Position numbers and translations under genes: made by a program. A stretch of DNA of 64,000 bases from positions 28,599,491 through 28,663,490 of the forward strand of contig NC_088310.1 of NCBI RefSeq assembly GCF_910592395.1, written 5' to 3'. How positions within the stretch are numbered: position 1 is the stretch's first letter; every line of letters begins with the position of its first letter. The notes below the pieces were generated by a model. That model had not been told where the DNA came from. It saw only the letters and a program-made list of their open reading frames with translations, and made no database searches. This document shows, in pieces, positions 38,501-50,469 of the stretch. Origin of the DNA: Lineus longissimus (Eukaryota; Nemertea; Pilidiophora; Heteronemertea; Lineidae).

Positions 38501-41500
38501 AGTTGAGAATACATGTAGCTGGCAAAGTCTTTTTTCAGTGTCATGAAGTCACCCAGGTTTTTCCCGACAGACATCGGTGTGTTGATCAAAACCAACTGAC
38601 GCTTGTGTTGTTATGATAAGGATGTTGAAGATCAACTGATCAAGTGATTGTCCACGGCTACTTGTTTGTTTACAATAATGACCTGCAATTGACCCAGACA
38701 TGCCAGAGAGGAGCCAAGGTGCACACTGGAGAAGGACCCACCGTCATGTCACCAAATCACCCAGACATGCCAGAGAGGAGCCAAGGTGTACACTGGAGAA
38801 GGACCCACCGTCATGTCACCAAATCACCCAGACATGCCAGGGAGGAGCCAAGGTGTACACTGGAGAAGGACCCACCGTCATGTCACCAAATCACCCAGAC
38901 ATGCCAGGGAGGAGCCAAGGTGTACACTGGAGAAGGACCCACCGTCATGTCACCAAATCACCCAGACATGCCAGAGAGGAGCCAAGGTGCACACTGCAGA
39001 AGGACCCACCGTCATGTCACCAAATCACCCAGACATGCCAGAGAGGAGCCAAGGTGTACACTGGAGAAGGACCCACCGTCATGTCACCAAATCACCCAGA
39101 CATGCCAGGGAGGAGCCAAGGTGTACACTGGAGAAGGACCCACCGTCATGTCACCAAATCACCCACAACACTAAAACCATATGCAGTGAGTTACATAACG
39201 CCAAACTAAGAATAGATGCACAAATTTGGAAAGCAGTTCACGGTCTGAAGGTGCATCAGCTGCTTGAAATAGCTGTGAAAGGCCGACTATTTCTCGCCTC
39301 CAACAATAAGAACAATGCAAACAAACCAAGGTAAAACCCGGAAATCTTGAAGCAATAAACCATGAAATGAGCCAAATTGCATGAGTAGATTGACAACAAT
39401 TCAAGATGAGATGGAGCCACTGAAACCTTTGGGTAAGATATGTGGACAATGAGGATTTAGTTCAAGCACTTCAGACAAACATTAATCTCCCCCTTGGCAG
39501 ATGTTGATGGCTAATTTTGGTCATTTCACCACAAAAACGTCTTCTCAAATCGAAATATCCTAAAATGACAGTTTGAGAAAGCTATTTTGGCAGCTCTGTC
39601 AAAACACCCATTATGAAAAAAGCCTGTCGGAGTATGAAGGCTTATCCTCATCCTTCTCAGCATTGGACTTTCTATGTTGTTAGAATAGATCAAATCAGCT
39701 TTGCTGACAACTGACACTCCTTTTGGATTGACCAGTTGTCTTCTCGAATAGCAAACTTTTGCAACCTTTTTGCACTCAACTCATCTTTGGGACTCCACCA
39801 AAGGCATACATGTCCAGATCCAGCTGGATTAAGACCAGGTTACTGCTTCTTTCAGACAAATCCGTTCTCTAACCAAAATGCAAAAATTTGTTTTTTGCAT
39901 GATGAGAACAGTCAATTTTTATCAAAACTTTTGTCTTCGGCCAACTGACATTTCCCCGGGCATGCTGGGTAGCTGAGCGGGCCTGGATGAACGCGCATGT
40001 CATGTCTGACTGGGCAAAGACAAGATTGGAAGCAAGATAGAATAGGCTTTGGTAGAAACTGGATACAGTTTCACAGGGCAGCTGAGAGGATCACAACCGT
40101 AGCTCAAGGGAGCATCCATTATAATGCTTGACTGGCCAGAGTGAAGCAGAAAGACAAGCTCGCAAGAAAGATAAGAGATTAGTGTTTGGTAATTTGGTTC
40201 CCCTTGGAACCAGTTTTTGACCCAAAGGCCAAAAGCTGCGGATGACGACCTCACAACAATAGCAAACCAAGAGGAAGAACATGATGAGGTTTGATGAACA
40301 TGGAAGTGAGACTTGTTGCTTTGTGTCCGTCCTAATGAGGTGATTATCTGTGTTTTGTTCTGGCGACTATCGATGGGTGCCCAAACCCTGGGAAGCAAGC
40401 ACCACAACAATACAAAACAGTTTCAGTTTAATGAGCTGATCAAACCAACAGCAATTACATTCACAGCCAACAGCCTTCTCTTGCCCAAGTTTGATTCTCG
40501 TCAGTGATAGGTACACTGCCAAATAATTTTGAGGATTTGTATTTCTTTCCTGAAGACCCACTGCAAGGTACATTGTCGATGATGAAAGAAATATCTTAAC
40601 ACCCAATTAGGAAAAACAATGATGAACAAGACTTTGACACAAAGAAAACTTATCACACATTCAAATCACAGGGACATTATTTATCGCACATTCCCTGTGA
40701 CACTACAACATGAAAGCTGCAGTTCACACCACATCACCCATGTCATGGGTGGAGCTCAGGCAACAACTGACCCTCACCACGGGATGCCCCCTAATTACTG
40801 GTGTCATCCACAGCTCATTAGGCAAGCTCAGCTGGAGTGGGGACGGTATTGTTTACACCCCTCCAATCATACCCAATTATACGGTCAATTCCAATCAACA
40901 GGGGGTCAGACATATTTTGTTCATGGCGATGGCCTTTTTCACGAGAAAAAATTGTTTAAAAAAAAATGCAATCATGAGCAAAAGCGTTTCTTTGCAATCA
41001 ATTTCATAACCATCACAAAAATGTGGCAACCCATTTTGGCTTTGAGAACCAGCTAGCTGTCATGGATTAATGGAGTCAAAAGCACATTGTACAAGAGAAG
41101 CCTACACTAACTAAGTATAAGCCTGTGTGTGCAGTGTCCTGTATTGGAATTGGACTTTCAAAGAAGTGTTTTACAATGGCAAACAATGAAACAGAATTGA
41201 GGAAAGTTCCTTTGAATGGTGACATGTGTTGGTTTCACACAGAATGCAAAGAGTGGCACACTCCTGCTGAAAGAATGAATGGGAAAGACCAAGGACACTC
41301 TCTGCTTTGAAGGGCACTTGCCACAAAAAATCATTTAAAATACTCAAAACAGCATGAGGGATGGGAACACAATAACAGTGTTGGTCACACATTCAAATGA
41401 ATCATTAATTCAAGCAGTACTAGCTTAGCATGTTGTGAATACAACTGAGTCTGGTGATTATCTTGACTGACTCATTACAATCTCACTTTAAAATCCTGGT

Positions 41501-44500
41501 CTTGCACATAAAATATTTAGCATCAATCCACGACGGACTACCTGTGCTACCCAGCAACAGGGAGGGTACTCCACTTCTTAGCCAATGGTCAATATCAGAT
41601 GACCAACAGCAAATTTTCAACACTTAAACATCAAATAAGTCACACTTATCAGTTCGATAATGGGACACACTCTAAGGGGTTTTTAGCTCTGGCCAAAACA
41701 AGGTCCTCCGACCCTTTCAAATCATGTTCTCGAGTGGAGGAGAGACAAGGTTTGAACTCTTGACATAACTGGTGGAGAGGCCTCACAATGGACCTCATGA
41801 TGCCTCAGCATACTTGGACAAGAGAAGACAGGAGAGTTTGAATCAAACACACATCTCCAGCTGCCTCTTGTGTTATCCTTCATAAATATATCATGAGGAT
41901 GGTCAATGCTTGTTGGACATGACACGGAAGTCCACCAGCCACATTGACCTAAATGAGGCTGCCCTTCAATAGAGGAACCCCCAAACCCTGTTTTCAAATT
42001 CAATGCCTTTTGGAGCAGGGACTGTGTGGAAATAACACAGGAAATGCTTGAATGGGTTTCATGGGGTATTTTAAACTTCCCACACGAATGGAGTGTGCCC
42101 GGGAGCCGGCCATGATTTATAGTGTGTGAAGTGCGGATTATGAAAGCTAGGGGCACTGGAGTGAAACGACTGTGTCCAGGCTGGCTCTCTCCGAATAGTA
42201 ACAAGTGCATGCCGTTTTCCCGCCACGACAAACCAAATCCCTAATTAGCATAAATTTGCATTGAATGCACTGGAGCCTGACAGTGCTCTCGTGGATTTGA
42301 GGGAAGACCTCGACCCATTCTTGTGCCAAGGCATTGAATGATTGGGCAACCATTCATCTGTGAAAAGCAAATTCCTTCAGGCCCATTCTACATGCAAGAC
42401 AATAGGCCAAGCGTGGCAATACCCTGGCTAATGTATCTCAATAGTTTATCCACAGTACCAGCGGCACACTTCCCTTGTCAGTGCCTATTCACGAGGATAT
42501 TTAGAATTTACTAAAGGATGTGAAGTTTATAAAAGAGTAGTGCCCTGAATCATGATAATCTGGGTGACCTTTGAGCTGTTGAAATTCAAAAATACACAAC
42601 TGTGAAAAGGCCTCAGCTGAGATTTGAGTGGTTTTCAGTGGTTGACTTTCAAGTCAAAAAGACTTAGTTTCTCATCACAAACACTGGCTAACTTTTAAAC
42701 ATTTTTCGCAAGCTCTACCAACACCAAATCTGAATACCATCAACACCAAAATTTCACATTCAAATTCTTACCTTGGGACATAACCGCAGTCTTGTATGAA
42801 GTCACTTGGCAGATTATAGAGAGCATTTCCAAAGACTTGATATCTATCCTGTAAACAAAGACAATGAGAAAAGGTCAGGACAGCTAGCAACAAAGCCGGA
42901 AATGTCTGAAATTGAATTGAAATTGAAAATAGGCCATCTACCACCGCCATGCTTCTGCTAAACCACTTAGTAAATGACTTGCCACTAATGTGACTGGGTG
43001 CCATCTAATCTGTGCAGAAATTGAAGCCAGACTCCGGGTGACAGATTGCTGCTCACCGAACACCTAGCAAGCAGCTCTGACAGAAGGTTGAACACATGTG
43101 CTGTAATCTCAGTTGATACCGCAGAGACAGGATAATGGAATGGGTCACCAACAAGCTGTGCACCAGACATCTTCATTTTCAACGGCAAACAGTTTTTGAA
43201 TTCTTTCACAAAGGCACGAAATTGGCCCATGATCTGACTTGATCGGGAAGAATTTGGTAACATGCCAGGATGTTCACTCAAAATAGGGGTATATTCATTT
43301 TAGCATTAGGGAAAACATTGATTTGTCCCCTCAAGATTTGACTGTTTAAAAAAAAACATTGCCAATCCAGACTGTACCTCACTTTGAAGATAACATAGAA
43401 AATGAGTGCAAAAGACTCCTTTTTTATCATGGCAAGTTCACTGGGTGAAACATTTGGGTTTTTACTCTATGGATGTCCGGCATATCAGTAAAAATTGCTA
43501 AAATCCAAAGAAAAGTTGAGTAGAGCTGTTTTAAGAGGCAGTTTGATATTCAAGACACAGGTCGTTGTGAGAATGCAAAACTTGATTGTGCAAAGCATAA
43601 AAGAGGCTGGAGTTCAACCTCGTGGCATCTTTTTGTCACAGTGCATTCTCGTGGCCGACGTGGCACCCATTCAGCATTCTTTTTCATTTGAAAAATGCTA
43701 AGTCTGCGCTGAGAACAACTGATGCGGCAGCTTCCACACAAACTTAATGATAGAGAAGCTGGGCTGGGGCAGGTATCAAGGTTGTTGCTTTATTGCCAGC
43801 GGCCGCTGATTCAAACAAAACAGGACATGCCAGCGACATTGTACTGAAGACGGAGGGTACAAAGGCTAGGCTGGGGCTGCATGGAAGATGAAGATGCAGC
43901 GTGCCATTCACGATGCCAGATGCCGATGTCCTCTATAGGTATCTGATTAGAAGTTAATGAGTGAGAAATGACACGAGGAAGATTCTAATCAGTAGTTGAC
44001 AGGATCTCGCGTGGGGAGGGGAACAACAACTCAAATTAGACTTAAAGAGTTTCAGGGCTCAAAGTTGGAGGCTACAACTTACTCAAATATTAATATTTTC
44101 CTGCATTTTGTAAAGAAATTTTGTTTACAAAGTTCATCATTTTTTATATTTTATCAGAAAAACTTACTCATATGGTATTGGTAAACTGTACATATTAATA
44201 GCCACTACACTAGAGTACTCTTTCATCTGACATTAAACCAGGCAGGGGGTTCTACCTGAAGTAACCTACCCCAGGCATTTACAGCAAAGCTGAAGACAGA
44301 TTTGTCTTGTACATATGTTTTGGATAAGAAGGGTCCAAAGTACTAATGCGGATAAAAAGGATTCAGAAAGGGTTACTGCACTGACAAATGGGCTTGATTA
44401 GCTCCCTCGGGGTAAGAACAGGTAATCAAGTACAGTATATCCAGTATACAAGAGGGCTCTACTGAACTCTAGGTGTGCTAGCAGTGTACTGTAAGGGGAA

Positions 44501-45602
44501 TAATGGTAACAACTCAGCTCTTACAAGTCTTCGCCCCAGTGCAAGGGGAGTTATCGTTGAATGCGATCTAACTGTCATTCTTTTCCAATCGATCAATATT
44601 TGATTGTAGAAGTCCGAAAAACAGTGAGAACAATGACTGAAGTGAAAAGGTGCCAATATTTTGATGTTTGTGTTGCTATACAAGTATGAAATGGTGCTAT
44701 AATGAGATGTCTCAGAATGTCAGATTAGTCATAATGTCATAGCATGGGTGAAATTCAAAATGGATGACAACGATTCAATATCAATGGCACGATCCAGACC
44801 TATTGGTAACATGTCATGTCATATGTGACAACGTCATTCAATCATCGACAGTAACGTCAATGACGCACGACCAATCGATTCAATCAATGACAATCATTAT
44901 TAGGCCCTATATATCATTTATGTTGATGATGAAACATTGAAACTGCCCTGGCTGACGAAAACAACAGCAGCGACACTCACACGACTACCGACAGCCAACA
45001 TCCTGCGACACCGACACAGACGGTCATAATGAATGAACAATTCAACTGAAACGCAAAAGCTTATCAGCTGCATCATCACAGCTGGCAAATCGAAAACATA
45101 GTGAACTTGTAGTACAGCAAAAATGGGCAGCCACAATCCCAAAAATGGCAATGGCAATGTTGCCGCAATGGACCCTTTTTCACCAGACACTAGACAGGGC
45201 GGTGGAAGTCATTGCGGGCCCAAACAAACCTAGTATCAAAATTGGCACAACTAACACAATCAGAAGATCATGCCGTGTGCGACCATTTGGTCTTAACTTT
45301 TGTTTGCTGCTTGTGTGTTGTGGCCTTCAGTGACTTCCTCCACATCCAGGCCTATGCATTTTGAGTGCATGTTTATTCATTTAGCATAGGCCTACATCAT
45401 CATCGTACATTATGAACACTCAATGCAGGTAGCCTAAATGCATGCAGAAATCGGATCACGAAAATTCTTTGTCAAATACCTTTGGAAATGACTGCTTCTT
45501 CCGAGCGATTTTTGGCACTTTCAAGTCGTACTTTTCCAGTAATTCCCTTTGTAACATTTCTCTGATCCCGTTTAGATCTCGAACCTCGAAAAGAGTCTTC
45601 AT
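29563..45602 (-). CDS. ARHGAP11A: Rho GTPase-activating protein 11A-like
   Basis: A RhoGAP that, in vertebrates, promotes RhoA GTP hydrolysis and acts in cytokinesis. The coding exons are 45480-45602, 42772-42848, 36979-37075, 36214-36781, 34722-34920, 34348-34433, 33904-34039, 32685-32772 and 29563-31785. All are GT-AG with matching phases and total 3597 nt (1198 aa; human about 1023). The start has an in-frame TGA just upstream and A at -3. N-terminal MKTLFEVRDLNGIREMLQRE resembles the ARHGAP11A leader. The RhoGAP domain spans about residues 45-245, with arginine finger R87 in EGLFRKAGS, then LIKQFLRELPEPL and KMDTSNLAMVMTPN. SGKVGCFSPK at 432-441 matches a motif specific to ARHGAP11A. The last exon encodes 740 mostly disordered residues with a Ser-rich stretch (about 706-745), a KEN box (971-973) and many SP/TP sites, which fits cell-cycle control. 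Confidence 0.92.
36214..36781 (-). CDS. ARHGAP11A: RhoGAP-domain exon of the ARHGAP11A-like gene
   Basis: This is coding exon 4 (residues 100-289), the main part of the GAP domain. It starts at an atttttccag acceptor in phase 0 and ends at a gtgagt donor in phase 1. It encodes the helices around KQFLRELPEPL and the conserved NKMDTSNLAMVMTPN block, then the C-terminal domain helix (AVVELLIRNADRIGVIPEYL). The exon closes with an acidic stretch and a basic KPRKKKRRS run that may act as a nuclear localisation signal, matching the mainly nuclear interphase location of the human protein. The + frame at 36252-36866 is its antisense shadow. Confidence 0.95.
38692..39160. repeat. 67-bp tandem array, seven units, in RhoGAP intron 2
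   Basis: Units begin acccagacatgcc at 38692 and 38759, and so on. The last unit ends at 39160, exactly 7 x 67 bp. Units differ at only a few positions (cagagagg or cagggagg; gtgcac or gtgtac; actgga or actgca). Since 67 leaves a remainder of 1 on division by 3, each frame cycles through all phases, which explains the three overlapping open frames of 169-182 codons. They are not genes. Confidence 0.97.
39161..42771. other. Remainder of RhoGAP intron 2, no gene seen
   Basis: Frames at 40619-41056 (+, 145 codons) and 41722-42231 (-, 169 codons) are open but show no recognised family or splice context. No RNA gene or intact transposon was found. Confidence 0.4.
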
Positions 45603-45689
45603 TTTGCTGCATCAGGGACGATTCTGTTCCAATGTTTACCTTCTCGTTCGCAAGTCCCAATCCACATGAACAAACCCTCGAACCCAAAC

Positions 45690-45765
45690 ACAATTCAAAC
45701 CTTGCGGGGTCTTTTGTAACGCCTCTTCTGATTGGTCGAGCGGGCGATCTGCATGACGTCACGGT
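45690..45765 (-). promoter_or_regulatory. Putative cell-cycle promoter of the ARHGAP11A-like gene
   Basis: Read on the minus strand toward the ATG at 45602, it has a CRE (TGACGTCA, 45754-45761), a CCAAT box (ATTGG on +, 45731-45735) and a CHR-like TTTGAA (TTCAAA on +, 45694-45699) about 32 bp further on. CCAAT plus CHR at such spacing is the pattern of G2/M genes controlled by NF-Y and MuvB/DREAM. The function is inferred; the motifs are seen. Confidence 0.5.
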
Positions 45766-45847
45766 GCGTGCATTTCGATTGTTGTGCTTTCATCGGGTTT
45801 GATCACTATACCTCGGTTAATCATACGGTTGATTGCCTTCGTTTCAG

Positions 45848-45925
45848 GCAAATTTGGTATTTCACCCCCAGTCGTTTCGCCCCAAATCGAAGTCGTTTCG
45901 CTCCCTGGGACTTTTTGTTGGGAAT
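45848..45925 (-). repeat. gcgaaacgact repeat, minus-oriented copy
   Basis: On the minus strand this reads caacaaaaagtcc, gggagcgaaacgacttcg, then ggggcgaaacgactgggg. It is the inverted counterpart of 48004-48098. The short unit gcgaaacgact occurs twice within each copy. It is probably a small mobile element. Confidence 0.6.
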
Positions 45926-46001
45926 TGAGAAAGTACCCCGGTACAATGAATGTTTGTTGACATTCATAGATAAACTCAACATGTACATTTGCGGGAAAGT
46001 A

Positions 46002-46026
46002 CAATTCAATTCAATTCAATTCAATT
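46002..46026. repeat. (AATTC)n microsatellite
   Basis: Five near-perfect units of aattc follow one another before aatttattg. Confidence 0.8.
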
Positions 46027-46579
46027 TATTGCACAACTATCAAAGGATAAGACAGTATGGCACAAGTACAAGTGTCAAAGAGATGTGCTTTCCAGGGTTG
46101 GCAAATTTACAAAGAAGGAATCGTTTGGCCATCAGTGATCTTCGGCAGGTCACTTGTCTTTTCTTGCAGTTGTGTTGGAGCGAATCCCACGGGTGGGGCG
46201 GAAGTTTCAGATTTGTTCCTTGGCTGGGGTATTTCTACCTTTCAGTGTCAGTTCATCAAATAACTTTTATGCTAGAATAAAAGTAAAGATATAAGAAAAC
46301 ATTACTTGACAAAGGAAAACTGTTTTGTTTTGTTTTTATTAAAGGTAGGCCTATAGGCCTATAGGCCACTATGGCTTTATAAAATAGCTTCATATCGAAA
46401 CACCCCGTGAAGTTATGTCTTGCGCTATTGCTTTTTATTACTAAATTGCCACAGTGACCTGGGTGTTCACACCTCATGTAGAATAAAAAGGACGCTAGGA
46501 GTTGGAATCAAAAATAAAATCCTTGGGCGGTCTCATCAGAATCGTGAATTGACAAGTTGAATTTGCCCAATTTCATGTA

Positions 46580-46665
46580 GTTGGGGACCGCGGTGGGATT
46601 CGAACCAGCGCAAAAGAAAAAACCAATCGGGTCAACGCCTCAGACCACTGAGCTACCGAAATACA
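46580..46665 (-). repeat. tRNA-derived SINE head / tRNA pseudogene
   Basis: On the minus strand TAGCTCAGTGG (46645-46655) is a perfect A box and GGTTCGAATCC (46596-46606) a perfect B box. The anticodon region is replaced by an unstructured T-rich stretch, and the ends do not form an acceptor stem, so it is not a working tRNA. The sequence after the B box (cccaccg, ggtccc, aactac) is shared with an oppositely oriented copy at 46735-46800, which marks a SINE family. Confidence 0.7.
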
Positions 46666-46734
46666 GTTGGAATAGAGAGCGATAGCCAGTATATATTCAG
46701 CACGGGGTTGGGGGCGGTGGGCGACGCTGCTTGG

Positions 46735-46800
46735 GTCTTTTTTGAGCTGGTTCGAATCCCACCGGTCCCAAACTACGTGAATGAGTCCCAAATATCAATC
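46735..46800 (+). repeat. Second SINE copy, opposite orientation
   Basis: GGTTCGAATCC (46749-46759) is followed by cccaccggtcccaaactacg, closely matching the minus-strand copy 80 bp away. A third fragment near 47140-47172 shares gatgggcgacgctgct with the stretch just upstream of this copy (46717-46732). Confidence 0.55.
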
Positions 46801-46963
46801 ATGATATCCCTTACCGTGTGCACTCTCCGAATTTAGTGCACCATGTTTCTACTGGGTGGACCTTGTCTCCACCCTTAAGTCTCATTTTCACATGGTGAAC
46901 ACCTGATCATTTTCATTGCATGAAATCAGAACACCAGACCTGAAGAGCATACCATACCATAAC

Positions 46964-47022
46964 ATGCTGTCACAACCAGACCTGATAATACAGCATATGC
47001 TGTCACAACCAGACCTGATAGA
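46964..47022. repeat. Short direct repeat gctgtcacaaccagacctga
   Basis: Two copies of gctgtcacaaccagacctga lie about 34 bp apart. Related sequences (cacaaccctgg, ctgtcacaaatagacct) recur more loosely to about 47560. The whole 46.9-47.6 kb stretch reads as an old, decayed tandem family. Confidence 0.45.
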
Positions 47023-48003
47023 CAGATTCTCTCTCATTGCGCTGGGGATGACGTACTGGCGTGTCCTTCAGAAATGACTTCTGCCAATGAGACAATACGT
47101 ATGCATCTCATCAGGCAGGGGGCCGGGTGAGGGGGTGTTAGTGTAGGCGATGGGCGACGCTGCTAGGGTCTTGATCATGAAAATCGGAGTGATTTTTATG
47201 TGTCAAATTAACCAACTTATGTCTGTAAGTCACACACTCTCCGAAGACAGTCACAACCCTGGAGGAGACACTACAAATTTTAATTTGCTTCATCATTACA
47301 TGACCGGAGACTGACCCACAGATTACCAGCTCAAAGTCGGCAAGTTGATAGCCTGACTATCATTGTGACAATTAGGTTACAACCTGGCCTATACCTGAGG
47401 GTGAGACACTTCGACGTGACTACAGAGGAGACAGTTCACAGCCTTGCTGCCACAGAGCCAATGTTGACACCTGGCCTGACTGAAAGTAGACAATCCCGTC
47501 CAGGCGACAAAAATGACAGTTCACAACCAAGCTGTCACAAATAGACCTATACATTTACAACCTGCCCTATCTAAGGTAAGCATGCAACTTGGCCCAGCTA
47601 TGAGGTAAGGGCTGGAGAAGCGAACAGCGAACTTAACCCCTGATTGGATTTCTTCAGCATGACTGTAGATGTAACTATCAATAATTAGACAAGGCTGATT
47701 TAACAAGTCTTCACTCCATATCACCGCCCTTTTGGACTGCAGTGCGAAAGAATATTGAACCGATTTCTTCAAAGTTTTTTTTCAAGAGATGGATGCTCAT
47801 GACAACTCCCAAAATAAGTCCCAGATCTCACTCATGATATGACTGCGAGAGAAGTGGATTTGCCCAGGATCACACACTTGATGACCGACGAATAATAAAG
47901 AATGGAAGACAGGTGACCTGCCAAAGATCACACAGCAGATGACCAAACAACATTCCGTCTTTGTAGATTTGACAACCCTAGAAAGCACATCTACTTTACC
48001 ACT

Positions 48004-48098
48004 TTCCCGGGTAGCCCAACAAAAGTCCAAGGGAGCGAAACGACTTCGATTTGGAGAGAAACGACTGGGGGCGAAAAGGGCAGGGAGCGAAACATCAG
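48004..48098 (+). repeat. gcgaaacgact repeat, plus-oriented copy
   Basis: It contains caacaaaagtccaagggagc, gaaacgacttcgatttgg and gaaacgactgggggcg. It is the inverted partner of 45848-45925, with 2.1 kb of SINE-rich sequence between them. Confidence 0.6.
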
Positions 48099-48987
48099 CA
48101 TTCGGAAAATTTATAAGGGCTGATTGATTTTGCGTCCTAAAAATAGATCAAATGCTAACATAGCCATATTGTCTTAGCCTTGGAAGGCCCAGTATGAATC
48201 ATGAGGCATGTGAGAGGACGAAATGGCACTGGTACCTCTTGCTTTGTAAACAAAAGCACATGGCCATTTGGCAAATTTCCCATTACTGCGTGCTAATCAC
48301 TTTTCTAATCCCCTTTGACTTTACTTCTTTCACTGATCAATGGTCTGCGACTTGCGTTTGTTTTCGATGTTATGATAGAGAAAGAGAGAGTGATGTTAGC
48401 ATCTTTGACTTTTTTGGGTACTAGAACCCAGAGTGTGAGGGGCGGGGTCCTATCTACTTATACCTTTAAACTAACAAAGGTCTAATTATAACAAGTGGTT
48501 TTCTGTATGAATAACTTGGAAAGGACAGATGTTCATAGTCGTAGCTCCTGATTGGTGGTAGGGAAATCGATCTTCAACCAGTCCATGAAATCTTTTAAGA
48601 ACTTGGGAATTGTATGAACCCATCACCTGACCATGCGTAGGGGGTGCCGATTGTCTCAACTTGGTCAGGAAATGGGACTGGGCCAGTTCACCTGTCTGCT
48701 CAAAACAGCTGTTAGTTTTCCTTATCTGAATCTTTTCTTAAGGCTTGTGCCTTCACACTTCAAAGAATTGGGGGGCTGAAAATCTATTGATGTGTTTAAC
48801 CCTGAATAGACTGTTTATTCAACCCATTAAGTCCTCTCTGCTCCTATGTTAGCAAGTCGAAACCTTTGAAAGTTATAAGCTGCATTCCATCTGCTTTTTG
48901 AAAATTTGAATGTCACCTATTTCAAAGTTGCCTCTTTTATTGAAAATGCCATCAACGTATCTTTGAATTCTTCCTCTGACTTCAAAG

Positions 48988-50469
48988 ACAAGCATCAGAC
49001 GAGATCTCCACGAAAGAATGAAATGTTGGTGAGAAAAATACTCCCATAACAGAGGCCTATAGATTTATAAGCCTTGTGGATGACAGGGGAGGTAGGTGGG
49101 TGTAGTCACTTTCTCTTCTTGTGAGATATCAGTTAAGTTGCAAGAAAAGTCGCAATTCTTTCACTTTTTTGCAGGGTCAAGAATGGACCCAGGTAGAAAG
49201 AAAGCAGGATGCGACCACACCAGGTAGGGAGGGACACATTTGAAAATGTGATTGATGTTGACTTTCATGGGTGAGGCTCCAGAGGTCAGCATTGAGGGAC
49301 AGTTCATATATTAAAGCTGATGATCATGTCATGTGTTCCCTTTATCATCTCTTTTTGAATTGTGACCCCTGAATTCTATTTATTATTTGAAACCTACTAA
49401 GACATTCAATTGTGTTTTAATACAGCCATTAGCTCTGGTCACATATCAGCAACAACTATTTCAACTAAGACCCCCAACAAAACTTTTATACATTTTGATC
49501 CCTGAACCAGCATTTGCATTGGTTTCAATTGTTATAGCCCCTAATCCAGCAGTCATATTACAAGTGAGTGAACTTGCTTCGGTTCACCTGTTGGGCTAGC
49601 CTCAGGTCACCTGTTGAATTGCCACCAGATCCCATTCACCTCGAGACAATGCCTGGTTTAAATCTCATGAGAGGGTCACAAAACACTGACCTCATGGTGA
49701 CCTCTTGTAAATTGTGCAACTTTGTATCAAATCAGAAAAGTTGTCAGTGATTTGTCCAAGGAAGTGTCCTGGATCTAGGGATGCACTGCCAGCATTATGA
49801 TTCAGTGACATGACATCTTGTTATGAAGTATTTGATTTATGGTGAAGTCTTAAAAGATTGACTACAATGAGACTATGAGTCACTTTTCAAAAAATAACTG
49901 AAGTCAATAAATAGACTTATGAGTTCACCTCTCTTATATCAGCTTTGCCACATAAGGACTTAGTTTGACTCCTGTCATACCCTGTCAAGCCTGCAAACAC
50001 TGGGGTCACAGTTATATGAAGTTACCTTGGGCAATTAACTTTGCCAGGTCTGCCTGATCTGAGCTGGGAAAGGGAGAAGAGGAATTCTGCTTCCTCTTTT
50101 GGCTAAGTGTTCTGAGCTCATATCCCGGGCTCATGTGCTGAGGTCCTTTATTAAAAGCTTGTGACCTCTCCTTATCACTCCTGGAATTGTACAGAAATGT
50201 CTTCTGTGCTTTTTCTTTCCATTTCTGACCCACACTTGGACATTTTTCAAAAAATGTCAGGCAAGTTCACATTTTCTGTGATGAATATTTGAATAGGATC
50301 ACTCCAAGCGAGTGTGCTGACGTTGTGCAACAATGCTGAGTTTCATGCAATGACCCGGGGAAATGCACATTTTACCAAACAGTCGCCAGATTTGACAATT
50401 TTTTTATTTTTAGGGGAAAATGAGAGTGTGGAAGATGATGATGCAGGTGGCTCTTTGTTTGTCTCGTAA
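48988..50469 (+). CDS. Candidate 3' exons of an unrecognised gene
   Basis: Three segments chain in compatible phase: 48988-49028 (donor gtgaga), 49175-49223 (acceptor tcacttttttgcag, donor gtaggg) and 50414-50469 (acceptor atttttttatttttag, stop TAA). Together they would encode a hydrophilic tail with TRSPRKNEML, then GQEWTQVERKQDATTP, then ENESVEDDDAGGSLFVS. I recognise no family. The exons are very short, so chance is a real possibility. The minus strand over the last exon is also open (50343-50600) with a Ser/Pro-rich sequence. Confidence 0.25.

Noticed and set aside
38644-39334. Three + frames of 169-182 codons
   Set aside because: They arise from the 67-bp array, whose length not divisible by 3 makes all frames read the same peptides in turn.
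41722-42231. 169-codon minus frame inside RhoGAP intron 2
   Set aside because: No recognised family and no splice signals in phase. Adding it would break the consistent RhoGAP exon phases.
45472-45762. 96-codon minus frame covering RhoGAP exon 1
   Set aside because: It is in the wrong phase: joined to exon 2 it meets a stop at once. The correct frame starts at 45602 and keeps phase.
45732-46280. 182-codon + frame upstream of the RhoGAP gene
   Set aside because: It crosses the promoter, the gcgaaacgact repeat and a microsatellite, and has no recognised content.
46580-46665. Functional tRNA gene
   Set aside because: A and B boxes are perfect, but the anticodon arm and acceptor stem do not form, and a second family copy lies nearby, so it is a SINE or pseudogene.
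49425-49563. Possible + exon with good acceptor and donor (phase 0 in and out)
   Set aside because: Open in one frame with borders taatacag and gtgagt, but its phase does not fit the neighbouring candidate exons and the peptide matches nothing known.
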